This document shows positions 20,666 through 31,619 of a stretch of DNA of 64,000 nt, piece after piece (position 1 is the first letter of the stretch; each line of letters opens with the position of its first letter). The notes under the pieces were generated by a model, which saw only the letters and a program-made list of their open reading frames with translations, ran no database searches and was not told where the DNA came from. The DNA comes from Rhododendron vialii (Eukaryota; Streptophyta; Magnoliopsida; Ericales; Ericaceae), in assembly GCF_030253575.1 (NCBI RefSeq), contig NC_080558.1, forward strand, positions 444,001-508,000, given 5' to 3'. Made by a program: the position numbers and the translations under genes.

Positions 20666-23381
20666 TTACACATCACCACTCAGATAAACTGATGCATTAT
20701 TTCCAGCAGTAACATCCCAAATCCTTTCTGCCGCGCCAAAATTGAGCGGATACTTCGGCTGCTTATTCGGGGAAAACAGCCCAAAGTGTTTTTCCAACTC
20801 GGGTTGCTTATTATTCTCGTCGAACATTGCAAACAAGTATGCTTCTGTAGCTCTGTTAGGCCTCCTCGGGGTGCCTCCCTTGACATGCCGAATCAAATTT
20901 GAATTATAAGTACGTGCATTATCGACTGACGCTCCAAACGCCCCTGCAGAAGGCCACCCGGTTTCTGACACCACCACGTCCAAGTTAGCTCCACCAGACC
21001 TATCAAGGGCGGCATACAAGGCATCCAACATGGCATCGAACAAGTTTTGGTACCCACATTGCCCATCCCAAACTACATTTGACGGAGAAGTGAACAAGGC
21101 ATAGGGCAGGGAGATGTCACGTGGGTTGCCGGAGTAGCTAAAGTAAGGGTAGATATTCGCCAGTAAGGGCGATTTGATTTGTGCTAAGAAGGCGATACTT
21201 GGGTTTAGGAATGCCGTAACTTCACCTCGAAAGGCACCTTGTGATGGCGGATAGGAGTTCCCTAGAAGTGTCATGTCAATTGCAGTCGAAACCTGTTGAG
21301 AATTGAATCACAAAATCATTATAGATTGTCCCTCAAAAAACATTGTAAACTTCACAAATCACGACTTTTCATTGCATGACTTGTTGAAAAAGAAGGTTTG
21401 TCATTTGACTGAAAACTGCGAGATATAATCAACTTATAATTCAACTTTTTGCTTCATGAGACCAATTCAACTTTTCGCTTCATGAGACCAGAGGATGAAT
21501 GAGCGATGGAAAGGTCGAACTCAAGTTGAACAAAGTTTACCATACCCAAAAACCTGTAATGCCATCCAAAAATTCACTTTGAAATTATAAACTTCACTTC
21601 TTAATTCCTTTTGTAAAGTAAGAAAGACCCAATTGAATGATTTCCATGAAAAGTAGTATCAACGAGACCTTGATTTGGTTCTGGAGTCCAGCTGAAGCAA
21701 TGGCATTGTAGACATTTCGCATGGCAGGAAGAACGAATTGGGCTAGGCCTGTTGTGGGCCCAACCTCATTTCCAACGGCTATGTACCGAAATTTGACCCC
21801 TGGCCAGAAGTTCCTAATGTTTCTTTGAACCCATGAATTTGCATTGGTAGGATTGGAAGCCAGACTCAAGAGATCCGAGTTCGGGACATCCAGCATGAGT
21901 TCAATGTTGGACCCTCTGAGCGCATGTAAAGTGGCTTGATTCGGATCATAGATTCTCATCTTTTGGATTCCTCGAGTTTTGTAGAGGGCTACGACTTCTG
22001 ATGCTGGTGGTAGGTTGTCGCCTAGCATACCATAACACACACCTATCGATTGTGCAGCTGCATCCATTGAGGGTATGGAGGTGGATATGAGTATCAATCT
22101 CACAAGCGCGTTTAAATTATACGATCGTGTCTCAAGATTCTTGCCCTTTTTATATACATAGGAGGAGGTAAGACTTGATCTTAGCATCCACTCATGTATG
22201 ACTTGATAGGACACCTGGAATGTTAAATGACACTCTAATTGAATACGTGTTTCTCAATGATTGGGGATCGAATTGCTATTCATTCATGGAAAAACAGTAT
22301 TAGTGACAATAAAAATAAGTTGATAGTCAAGGCCACGATTGTTTAGGCTTTATACTGTTGCGTATTGGCATGTATTATACCATCTTATACATGTAAAATA
22401 GTGTTGAGATATAGTTAATTAGTAATACAGCGTGTTCCTAATAACAATAAGTTTAGTTAGTTGATGATAAGTATTACGGATGGTAGAAATGACACCTCAT
22501 AAATAATTGGTATTTAACCCCTAATGTACAAGTGTCCCTAGAGGACACCTAGCAACCAAAAAAGAAAAAAGAAAGGTTGTATGACATACGTTTTAGGGCT
22601 GGAGCTGGGTTCGTTATAGTGATCTGGAGCTGGGTTCGTTATAGTGATCAGGTGTTTAAGAGATTTTTTTTTTTTTTTTGCTCGGCGTTAAAGAGAGATT
22701 TTTTTTGGTCACACTTTATATATCAGCGGGGGTTAGCGGATTATTACTATGTTAGTCATGAACAAAGGAATCAGAGATTGTACATAGCCTAGCTTGAACC
22801 CAAAACCCGCCCCTCGTGGGGCTCAAACTCAAGCCTCCATTGGTCTCGGTTACGATTTGCAGTAAATTCTTTTTCTTTATTTAACATAAATGCCTAAGCA
22901 AGTCTATCCTGGGAAATGCACAGGTTGTGACAGGATGTCACCACTTTGTGCGGGCCTTGATCATGCAAGAGTGGGGTGTGACATAGGATCTATAGGATCA
23001 TGCCATATGTGTTGAATAGAATTTTTTTTTTTTTTTTGGATAAGCGTGTTGAATAGAATTTATGCGTGCGTTACTCGATCAAATCTAATTAATAACATTT
23101 GACACTAGCCAGGGTATTGATCATACGAGTTAATCCTCCGATATGCTTTATTGGACGTTTTGTCTAGTACTGAGTACTACATATATTTGTAGAGCTCTTA
23201 AATTATGAATAAAATGAATCATATTTTTTTGGTAATACCCGCACCCTGACCATGTAGCAGAGAGAGAGAGAGAGAGAGAGAGACCTGTACGATCAAAGCA
23301 TGCTAGGAATAGTACTCCCAGAAGAAGCATTGTAGCAGCCATCATCAAGGAACAGTTACTTGTTTTTGTGGAGGTAACCAT
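20666..23381 (-). CDS. Glucan endo-1,3-beta-glucosidase, GH17, secreted
   Basis: Three exons on the - strand: 23381-23285, 22057-21669 and 21292-20666, give 370 residues. Exon 1 encodes the signal peptide (core [12 protein letters not shown]), with the classical GH17 intron near the cleavage site; maturation is predicted before QSIGVCYG. The catalytic acid/base is E130 in YIAVGNEV and the nucleophile E272 in [10 protein letters not shown]. The enzyme cleaves beta-1,3-glucans such as callose or fungal wall glucan, extracellularly or in the vacuole. There is no C-terminal CBM43 or GPI-type tail, so it is a compact class I-III-like enzyme. Oddity: a second intron (21668-21293) interrupts the conserved IKVSTAID segment, which is unusual for this family. 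A reading frame with its own ATG runs into exon 2, but it lacks a signal peptide, so the distant exon 1 is preferred. Confidence 0.92.
22215..23284. other. Most of intron 1 of the GH17 gene
   Basis: Intron 1 is 1,227 bp (22058-23284). It contains a 24-base direct duplication (TGGAGCTGGGTTCGTTATAG at about 22600-22648), T-runs at 22665-22679 and 23022-23037, and a GA microsatellite at about 23259-23282 right against the donor. No gene is seen inside it. Confidence 0.6.
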
Positions 23382-23670
23382 GGAATTGGAAAAGAACAGG
23401 ACAAGGCAATTAATGGATATAGAGTTCGTTTATCTTACCGTCTTTTTGAGTATTCCGGTTGGGAGTTAGTAATTCGTTTCTGGATCTTATTTTTCCACCA
23501 TATCCCAACAAGTTAGAGATGCCAGTCTACATAAGGAAATTCATGGAAAGCTAAAGTCTAAAAGCTAAAAGCTGGCTTCCTAATCCCAATTTCCGTCTTT
23601 GAACGAAATTACCATTGGAATTGATTGAATTGTTCCATGGGGTCGTGCAAATGATGTACTAATTAATTAA

Positions 23671-24541
23671 GGAAAGTGCTACAATATACACCTCTTATTT
23701 GGATGTGTATCATATGCACTCTTATTAAAATACACCAAAATGTTATGAATCCCAAAATGTTATGAATCTATTGCTAAAATGATGTAGAACACGTGGAGGC
23801 CCAATTCCATGATCAGCTGGACCGAGCCAAGCCCCGAAAGTCCAAACGGTGTTTAATTTCAGATTACCCAAATTGGCTAAATTCGGACGAGCTCGGAATA
23901 GGCCCAAACTTGGTGGGCTGACTTAATTTCGCGCTCCGGTCAATACTCATTAACCCTAAGTTGATGATCGATGGTGCTTTTCGGCCTAATTCCTTCGTAT
24001 AGGCCTTCAATTGCGTTATTTTGCCGTTTTAGGAAAGATTTGTTTCATTAATAACTCTTTAGACCATATTTCCTTTTAAGTTGATTCTTTTTGGGAAAGT
24101 CTTGTTTTTCTTTCCCGTTTTCAGTTTTAGGAAAAGCCCCAAATTATGGCACTTTTTATTTTCCAAGTTTATTTTTAGGGTTTCTAGGGTTTCAGCCTAT
24201 TTAAGGGTTTGTAACCTAGAGTTTATGTAGCTTTTTGATTAATAATATTGCAGAGATTTTCTCTTTCTTTCTTGTGCGCAAGATTTGCTCGTTGCGACGA
24301 GTTGTTTATCTCGTTTGGATTAGTACGCTAACTAATCTCTCGTGAATTCCGCTGCGTCATAAAAAGTTACGAATCATATTGTTGAAAAGTTACGAATTTT
24401 TAGTATAAAAGTTACGATACGAAATAAAATGTTATGAATGACCGATCCTACAAGTAATTTTTTATGAGGTGGCACAATATGAACCACACAATAGGTGCAT
24501 ATGGTACACACCTTAAAGGGGTGTGTATTGAAGATTTTCCC
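23671..24541. mobile_element. MITE-like inverted-repeat element split by a solo LTR
   Basis: The ends GGAAAGTGCTACAATATACACC and (reverse complement of the right end) GGGAAAATCTTCAATACACA are similar, and ATTAA flanks both sides (23666-23670 and 24542-24546). The interior has repeated GTTATGAAT/GTTACGAAT motifs. Removing the nested LTR leaves about 290 bp. The superfamily is uncertain. Confidence 0.6.
23780..24359 (+). mobile_element. Solo LTR (probably Ty1/copia)
   Basis: Starts TGATGTAG, ends GCTGCGTCA, and is flanked by a 5-bp duplication TAAAA (23775-23779 and 24360-24364). It carries a TATTTAAGG-type promoter motif and a GTTTGTAACC region as expected of an LTR. No internal region is present, so it formed by LTR-LTR recombination. 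It sits inside the surrounding MITE-like element and is therefore younger. Confidence 0.8.
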
Positions 24542-24606
24542 ATTAATGTATTACTTTCAGATATTACCAAGAATGGAGTGTTACATGTCAAAAACCAACA
24601 ACACAT

Positions 24607-24779
24607 AAGTTTCAAGGGTTAGTTCAGTTGGTTGGTAGGTTTACTTTCACGCCAATTGACCAGGGTTCACTCTTTCCGGAAGGAAATTAGTTGATGTGAT
24701 TTGTCTCTAACTGAAGCCGGAAGAAAATTAGTTGATGTATACGTAAACTGGCCCGGATATCCTGACCGTCAAAAAAAAC
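24607..24779 (+). mobile_element. tRNA-derived SINE
   Basis: Box A TTAGTTCAGTTGG and box B GGGTTCACTC lie at the 5' end, AAACTGGCCCGGATATCCTG at the 3' end, then an A-tail. It is flanked by a 16-bp duplication AAAACCAACAACACAT / AAAACCAACAGCACAT (24591-24606, 24780-24795). The 3' end matches the SINE in the SAR1 intron (60863-61040), so the two are one family. Confidence 0.85.
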
Positions 24780-24996
24780 AAAACCAACAGCACATTGTTG
24801 TGAAAAATGGACGGACTACTTTCGTGTCCTTTCCATGTCTACTTTTTATCGTCGAGCAGAATCTATTCATTGTAGAATGCGCCCTTTTGTTCATGTCATT
24901 CAAGGTAATTAAGGCATATGCCGTCCAATGCGCTTTCAAATCAGCACTGCAGAATTAGCCATTGGTAATTAGGCAGCTTGCAGAGTTGAAACGTAC

Positions 24997-25000
<4 letters not shown>

Positions 25001-25033
<33 letters not shown>
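25001..25033. repeat. (GA)n microsatellite
   Basis: About 16 GA units directly precede the LINE fragment. Confidence 0.9.
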
Positions 25034-25035
<2 letters not shown>

Positions 25036-25109
25036 CTAGGCAGCTGCCATTGAAAACCCTGTTTGGTTTGAGTTTCGAAAGATGTTTTTAAGAGTAATAA
25101 GCACAGAGA

Positions 25110-26190
25110 GAGAAAAACCGCTGCCCACTCCCTCCTTATTCCCACAGAATCCCTCACCTCCAATCTCCACTGGAAATGGATTTGGCGCCTTCTGTGTACC
25201 TATCGCATCCAGCACTTCGTCTGGCTTGCTGTCCAGGATCGTCTTCTTACAGGTAACAATCTTTTTACTCGTCATATCACCTCCTCCCCGGACTGTAGTT
25301 GATGCCCTTGTGACTGTCACGTTCTTCGCGACTGTAGTCGAGCTGTGCCTATTTGGACGGCAATTCAGTTTCCCTTGCTTAACTCTCAGAATAACTCCTT
25401 TGACTGGATCATCACCATTGCAAGGATTTTGGGTACCCACTGTTCGGGCACCCCTTGGAAAGTCGTTTTCCTCTTTGCTATTTGGCATATTTGGGTCGAT
25501 AGAAATAAGCACATCTTCGAATTTAACTCCAACTCGAATTGGCCGGACCTGCTTCTATTGCTAAGACCATCATAAACAAATCCTTGGAATGGCATTTCTT
25601 GGTCCAGGATAAACCCAAGGGGCAGAGAAATGGCATTGGTGTGGGGTGGGTTCCTCCTTGTGAAAATTTTTTCAAGCTCAACACAGACGTAGCTTTTAAT
25701 GCTGCACTGGCACGGCAGGTACGGGAGGTATTCTCCGTGATCACTTTGGTAGATGGGTTGGTGGTTTCCATAGAAATTTGCAGGTGAACTCCAGCCTCAT
25801 GGCTGAAATTTTGGCCTTACGGGATGGCCTGGTTTTGGCAAAGGCAGAAAATGTGAACAAGTTGGAAATCGAAGTTGATGCTTTGGGTGTGGTACAGTTG
25901 ATTGGTGATCATCACACGACAAACCACCCACTCGGTAACATTTTACTTGATTGCAGGTCTCTCCTAGAAGAATTTGAAGCGGTGTCTATCAAGCATATCT
26001 TCCAGGAAGCAAATCATTGTGCGGATGCGTTGGCAAATAATGTACCTATTTCGGCGGGAGATTTTCATATCTACCCTTATATGCCTAATTGTATTGCTAG
26101 TTTATTTTATGCGGATTGATTGGGGTTGTATACCCTCGGTTTGTAAACTCTTAATTTATGTTTAATGCATCTTCTATTACCAAAAAAAGA
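25110..26190 (+). mobile_element. L1-type LINE fragment: zinc-binding RT tail plus RNase H domain
   Basis: From about 25160 the + strand reads NLHWKWIWRL, VWLAVQDRLLTGN and CHVLRDCSRAVPIW, the zf-RVT domain that follows reverse transcriptase in plant L1 elements. From about 25640 it reads a plant RNase H-like (RVT_3) domain with KLNTDVAF, a second Glu in NSSLMAEILALRDGL, and the C-terminal EANHCADALA. The copy is 5'-truncated (RT core missing) and broken: there is an in-frame TGA after the CS of SSPDCS, and the RNase H part needs a frame change near 25780. It ends in A-rich sequence near 26180. An active host gene is unlikely. Confidence 0.8.
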
Positions 26191-27083
26191 GAGGAAAAAA
26201 ATTTATTGGAAATCGTGCACAGAAGTTTTGAGACCCCAAACGAATAAACTCGTATCTTAAGTCTTGGAGGCTAGAGCTGGCCAATTAGAAATCAGGCGAT
26301 CGAAAAACAAATCATAGTCCTTTTGATATACCCTCACAAATGACACATAATGTTACTTGGTCGTATCTCCTTAATTTTCATACCGCAGCTAATGCTCAAT
26401 ACTAGTAATAATTACTATGATTCTTGTGGACTAGATGATATATGCCCGTCATGTATAACCATAGTGGTTTTTTAACTAACTAAGAAAATGTTTTAAAGAT
26501 CATCTTTTCTTAGATTAATTTTTTTGGCTACAGATGAAGATTTCCCAAGTTTCACCCTGACTAATCTCCAAATTACAAAGTCCGAATTCAATGGTGAGTG
26601 AGGAATAGATTTTTAACCATCCACCCCTAGAAGTCCAAACTCATGGCTTCACATATGGAAAAGTCACAGGACCTGACCAACTGGACCAAGGCTCTAGCCA
26701 ACTAGATCTATACATACAACCCAGTCAGTTTCTGGATACCAGGCTTAGCCGCTTAGATACCATCTGTTCTTTATGCCTTATTGATTCGTGTAAGATGTCA
26801 TATTAAGAAAACCAAACATAGAACCGAAATGTGATCACTCTAATATTACCGGTAAAAAGTACATGCAGAATAATGTGACTGAGTAGTTTTGCTAATTAAA
26901 TATAGCAACGGTTAGATTTGAGATTCAGCAATTGCACAGATTCATGCAAAAGTTCTCATCTTTCGCTGGTAACCAACTAAGAAGAACAAGGACGACGATC
27001 AAAAGAAAGAAGAAGAACAAGGATATGGTCAGTTGCATCAAGACTGAACTTCAGCACACGGAATTACCACAAGCAGATCGACC
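26191..27083. other. Intergenic, no gene supported
   Basis: AT-rich sequence between the LINE and RPB9. Only short random reading frames. The last part may hold the RPB9 3' untranslated region on the - strand. Confidence 0.45.
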
Positions 27084-29512
27084 TCAATCTCTCCAACGAT
27101 GGCCGCAGTTAGGGTTGCAGCAAACAAAGAACAACGTCATACCTTCTTCTCCCCTTGCAGTTGCCTGCACATTTTCCGCAACGAAAAGAAAAAATTCAGA
27201 ATGATAGAAATTATCCCCAATTTGTGCACTTGGCAAAGGTATACAGGAAAATTGGAACCCACAGAATAGAGTTGCCAGATTAGCAAATCAACTCCAAAAC
27301 TGCAAAATCTCTTTGCAGCCATAAAAATATTCACCATTAATTAGTAATTTCTAATTACTTTTCTCTAGATTCACACAATGCTATGCAATATGGTTGTGAA
27401 TAAAAAGAAATCCTGAAACTACGACATGCACTCCAGGGTTAGATGCGAACACCAATATAAGAGAATTAGCGGATGCGAACAAACATCTAATTTTCTGCTT
27501 TAGATACCCATAGCCAAAGGCAGAACAACAGTCAAAATGGGTTGAACTAAATCATAGGTTGAGAATAGAAATCTAATTGCTTGAACAGGTCATACAATGT
27601 ACTCCATGGTTAGATGCGAACACCACAAGTGGATGAAATGGCAAAGAGAATCAGAGAACATGGCAAAGAGAATCAGAGAACATGGCATGAATGCAACTTT
27701 TGTAATAGACATTGACAAACTGAATGCACAACTACATAGTGTTCGAACATTAAAACGTTACTCAACTGATTTCTTAATGTTCGCTGGTACTTAAACGTAT
27801 ACATAGATCTAAGTTTCAAATTGCGCAAATGAAAACCATAGGACTAGTATTGTTCCATTTGATATACATGACAGCAAAATAGTTCGACTTACGTCTTTCT
27901 GAGGTTGGAATCTTTAATCCCTAGGCTATACTACATGCACAGGGGACTCAAGCATTGATATGCCTTTCTAGTCTCTGCTCAGAGAATGCATACAGCAATG
28001 ACTTTCAACCTTAACTAAAGAAGCCATATAGACAGATTTTAGAAAATATAACCCATATTCACATCACAGAAAGTGACCTGGAAGAAAACTGCTTCTCCGT
28101 GTCCGCATTGAGCACAGCGAACTGATTTGGTGCGCGGAAGAGTCGGATCCGCAGCCACATCCTGCAAAACTTGTGTTCGCTCCGCCACTGAATGGTGTAT
28201 CTCATTTCTGTAGACACAATTGTTATCGGCAACCTCCTGAATATCAATAAGAAAGAAAATGAAAGAGCATCAGACATTGTCAACCCCTTGTCAACTAAGA
28301 TACCGAGTAAAATCTGAATAAAGTCAGAACATGATCTCACACCCCTACAGAAACATAATGAGGTGATTTTTCATCATCAGTCCTCCACCAATTATTTATA
28401 TCCTTCAACTTTCACACGAGTACAAATGCACAAAGCTTATAAAACCGAACACTTTCGGCTCAAACCATTTGAAGTTTCTACATCGCCACAGGCCCACAGC
28501 TACCGAACATGAAAAAACCTCCCGACAAATTAGCATCACAAATAATTGCAGCAAATAATGATATCTATGAATCTCTTAATGCAACAGTTCTACACTTCAC
28601 CCTTTCACGTCTCAAAATAAATTGACATAATGTCAAGAAGTCTTTCCCTCCTAGGGCTACAAACGAGCCGAACTTTTGAAGTGTTCGAGCTTTGCTCTTT
28701 AAAAAATAGTCTGGCTAGAGCTGAAGTCGAGCGAAATTATCGAGCTCGAGCTTGGCTCATTTAGTATCTAGTGTTCGACTTCGACCTTGGTTCGTTTACG
28801 AAAAAAGCCTCTATAAACAAGCCAAGCTGCTACAAACGAGCCGAGCTACAACTAACTGGAGCTCGGCTTATTTACTAAACGAGCTTAAAAACTTGAGCTC
28901 GAGCTCGTTAACTTACGAGCCAAGGCTCGAGCTACTTGTGAATAGCTCGGTTGCGTTATAATCCCTCCCCATTTCATGTAGTATCCTGGGTTAAATAAGC
29001 GTTGAGCTATTGTCAAACGACTCAAACCCAAGACCATGATATTTAGAAATTAGGGTTTTCTAATTGGTCGAGCTTCAAATCAGCGGAGCAAATGCATTAC
29101 CCTACATGGAACATGTTTCAATGTCTAAGGTCCCCTTTGATTGTGCATAAAGCCGTACCCATAAAACCCTAACCTTCAAGAGCATAAAAACAAAATTATG
29201 CAGAGAGAGGGAGAGAGACCTGGTGATCGCAATTGCGGCAAGCGTAAAGGAGGATTTTCTGCTCCTTGTCTTCCTTAGGGTAGAGAATGTTGTTGCTAAG
29301 GGAGTACAAGGAAACAACAATACATATGATAAGCACACATGCATTAGTTCACTGCATACTTTCGTCTACAAAGTATCTACAAATGCATAGATGAGTTCAT
29401 GTGTAATAATCTACTTATGCGGGTGTGTGGGTGCGTGTTTTCGGTGGAAGAATGAAAGAGGGAATGATTAATCGACCACTGACCATTCGCGGCAAAACTT
29501 CATGGTACTCAT
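27084..29512 (-). CDS. NRPB9: DNA-directed RNA polymerase II subunit RPB9
   Basis: Four exons on the - strand: 29512-29484, 29295-29220, 28236-28078 and 27164-27084, give 114 residues, the exact family size. The N-terminus [10 protein letters not shown] begins the first zinc ribbon (C7, C10, C29, C32; CRNC in exon 2). The middle contains [11 protein letters not shown] and the linker [12 protein letters not shown]. The second ribbon uses C76 and C79 (CAQC) and the CCNPNC cluster at 103-108. It ends GHRWRD rather than the more usual WRE. RPB9 sits at the jaw of Pol II, helps start-site choice and fidelity, and supports TFIIS-stimulated cleavage; plant NRPB9 also occurs in Pol IV/V. The start follows an AGAGAG-rich leader (GA run about 29545-29574). 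Confidence 0.97.
27430..27690. repeat. Short repeats in RPB9 intron 3
   Basis: GGTTAGATGCGAACACCA occurs near 27437 and 27607, and ATGGCAAAGAGAATCAGAGA occurs twice in tandem (22-bp period) near 27638-27680. These are local intronic duplications with no known role. Confidence 0.65.
28655..28962. mobile_element. Probable MITE rich in ACGAGCC / GAGCTCGAGC motifs
   Basis: It starts GGGCTACAAACGAGCCGAAC. The far end reads, in reverse complement, GGATTATAACGCAACCGAGC, an imperfect inverted repeat. The body is a mosaic of ACGAGCC, GAGCTCGAGC and GGCTCGT motifs. A second copy lies at 59.5-59.75 kb. It sits in intron 2 of RPB9. Class uncertain. Confidence 0.5.
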
Positions 29513-29540
29513 CTTGAAGAGCTGAGATTTTAGAGGGCTT

Positions 29541-29576
<36 letters not shown>

Positions 29577-29755
29577 CTTCGCTGTATGTTACTCGGAAGA
29601 GGTGTTTTGTGTCTCAGTATTGGGATTTTCGTTCGAAACTTCGAGGAGCACGAAAGTGTGTTTATTTCCGGAACTGGGGCGTGCTGGTAATCAAGGAAAA
29701 ATGTGGGGGCTTCTTCTGAAATAAAGTTTCCTCTCTTTTACATCGACAATTTCTA

Positions 29756-30078
29756 GGGCGCCGCTATTCGCAGCCCTCTATTTACTCTCGTAGCCCACTA
29801 AATTTCGGTAAATGATTGTTGAAAATCATAAATAACATTTCGGTAAATTGCTGTTGAAAACAAGATTATATTTCGGTAACTATATGTCGAAAATATGTTC
29901 AACTTTCGGTAAACAACTGCTGAATGAGATTTTCGGTAAACATCTGTTGAAAAAAATATTATATTTCGGTAATTGGACGCTGAAAATATATCTCAATTTC
30001 GGTAACTAGCTGTCGAGTATAATTGAAAATTTTTAACGGGCTATGGGAGTAAATAGAGGGCTGCGAATAGCAGCGCCC
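29756..30078. mobile_element. Inverted-repeat element containing seven TTTCGGTAA units
   Basis: Long terminal inverted repeats (GGGCGCCGCTATTCGCAGCC at the left; one mismatch in about 32 bases at the right) are flanked by an 8-bp duplication AATTTCTA (29748-29755 and 30079-30086; 9 bp if a shared C is counted). The interior is a tandem series with period about 33 of TTTCGGTAA...CTGTTGAAAA, seven times. Size and duplication fit a hAT- or Mutator-type MITE. No coding capacity. Confidence 0.88.
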
Positions 30079-30086
30079 AATTTCTA

Positions 30087-31619
30087 TAACCAACTCAAAA
30101 AATAGGACCAATATACGGTCGTCTCCAATAAGTTCGATTCAGTTTTGGGGTGGTTCTAAGTCCACGCTCAGTTCATAACAATAATCAAAATCAAATATGT
30201 CTCGTTAAGAAGTACTTGTACAATTAAAAATTAGCTTGATTAGATATCAATTGCTAAGTTTTACTAAGTCTATAATACTTTACTAGTATATTTTAATTTT
30301 CGGTCTTGTGAGACTATCCCAAATTTTCAACAATAATCAAAATCCTTAATATTTTAATAATATGCACATGCATAAAGTCGACATGGGCACTTATCATCAA
30401 AAAATTAAAAAAGTCAGACATGGGCTGACCCTGCAAGACAAAGCCATAAGGATCTTCTTCAGGCTTGAACATTTCAATGAGGCGTTGAGTGTTGAGAGCT
30501 CGTCACCCCTACGGGCATTGTTCCTTTACTTGCTTTCCGCGGAGGACATCCGAATTAGCTTTGATCAGATATCTCTCTCTTGCTCACATTTTAAGAAAAC
30601 GTACTACTACGCAAGATATAAAAATGAATGGATCTAATCATTGTTTTGGGCCTTGGATGAATCCGCAATGCCTCAAATTAGACCAAATAGGAGCATGGAT
30701 AGCTGCATTAAAACTAGACCGAATTGGAGCATGGATAGCTGCGGGAGTTTGGTTCAAGAAGAAAATGCTCTCCTTTGCAAACACATACACTCGTTGTTGT
30801 TCTTCGAGTATTCCCCCTAAACAAAGACAAAACAAAAACACAAAGTGCCGAAGCTCCTTTTACCTCACTAAGAGCATGTTTAGCAGATGAGCTAAAATGC
30901 CTTTTTGAGGTATTATACCGAAGGGAAACAAAAAAACCAAGCAGCAGAAGCAGAGGTAAATCCCAAGGTAAAATGACTTTCCTGAAATGGCTAGGTATTA
31001 ATACCTAAGCACTGTTCGTCAGCTTCTCTTTAAACAATTAATTTCTCTCTCCTCTTCTATCATCTAGAGCATTGTCCTCTTCTCTCTCACTCACTTCTTC
31101 CCTCTAAAGTAATAATATTTTAATAAAGAATAAGTTAAATAGATAGTGTTGGTGTGGTGTTAAAAGAGATATGAGTAGGTATAAAATGAAAAATGTGCAC
31201 TGTTTACGAGTTTTATTAGCTAATAACTGGTGTACATGCTCTAACTTGCAATGGACTATGCTATTTCCGCTTATATATCTGTACATTGTGAAATGTTCAT
31301 TTTAAGACAGAAAAAGAAGAAAACAGTAAGGATTTTCACCTCAATCCTTATAGCATAGTCTCCCTCTTTTTTAATTCAAGAGACCAGCTAGACACGAAAC
31401 AAGAAAAAAAAACAGATATTTTCTTTAACCGAAGACCACATTGCTCCGACAATACGGACAGACCTCCCCATGGGGACAGACCTCCCCATGCTATGTAGCA
31501 TAAACAAAGGAGTTTTGCTTCGACAGAGAATTCGAAGTAATCGTTTTGAGTTTAGAAATTTGACATGTACTACATGTGCGCGCGCAGTTAACAAAACATG
31601 AGTAACTAAAACGCTGATC
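30087..31619. other. Intergenic, no recognised gene
   Basis: A reading frame of 91 codons (30362-30637) and an overlapping one have no recognisable domain and no supporting context. A near-duplicate phrase GGAGCATGGATAGCTGC occurs twice at about 30690 and 30728. CT-rich sequence lies near 31030-31100. Confidence 0.4.

Noticed and set aside
21594-22214. Using the ATG at 22214 as the GH17 start
   Set aside because: It gives no signal peptide, whereas the exon at 23381-23285 supplies one and joins in phase at the classical GH17 intron position.
25082-25564. 160-codon + strand frame and its 158-codon antisense partner
   Set aside because: Both are off-frame readings of the LINE zf-RVT region; the true LINE frame shows the conserved motifs.
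30362-30637. 91-codon frame as a gene
   Set aside because: No recognisable domain, no leader or splice context, and no second copy to show conservation.
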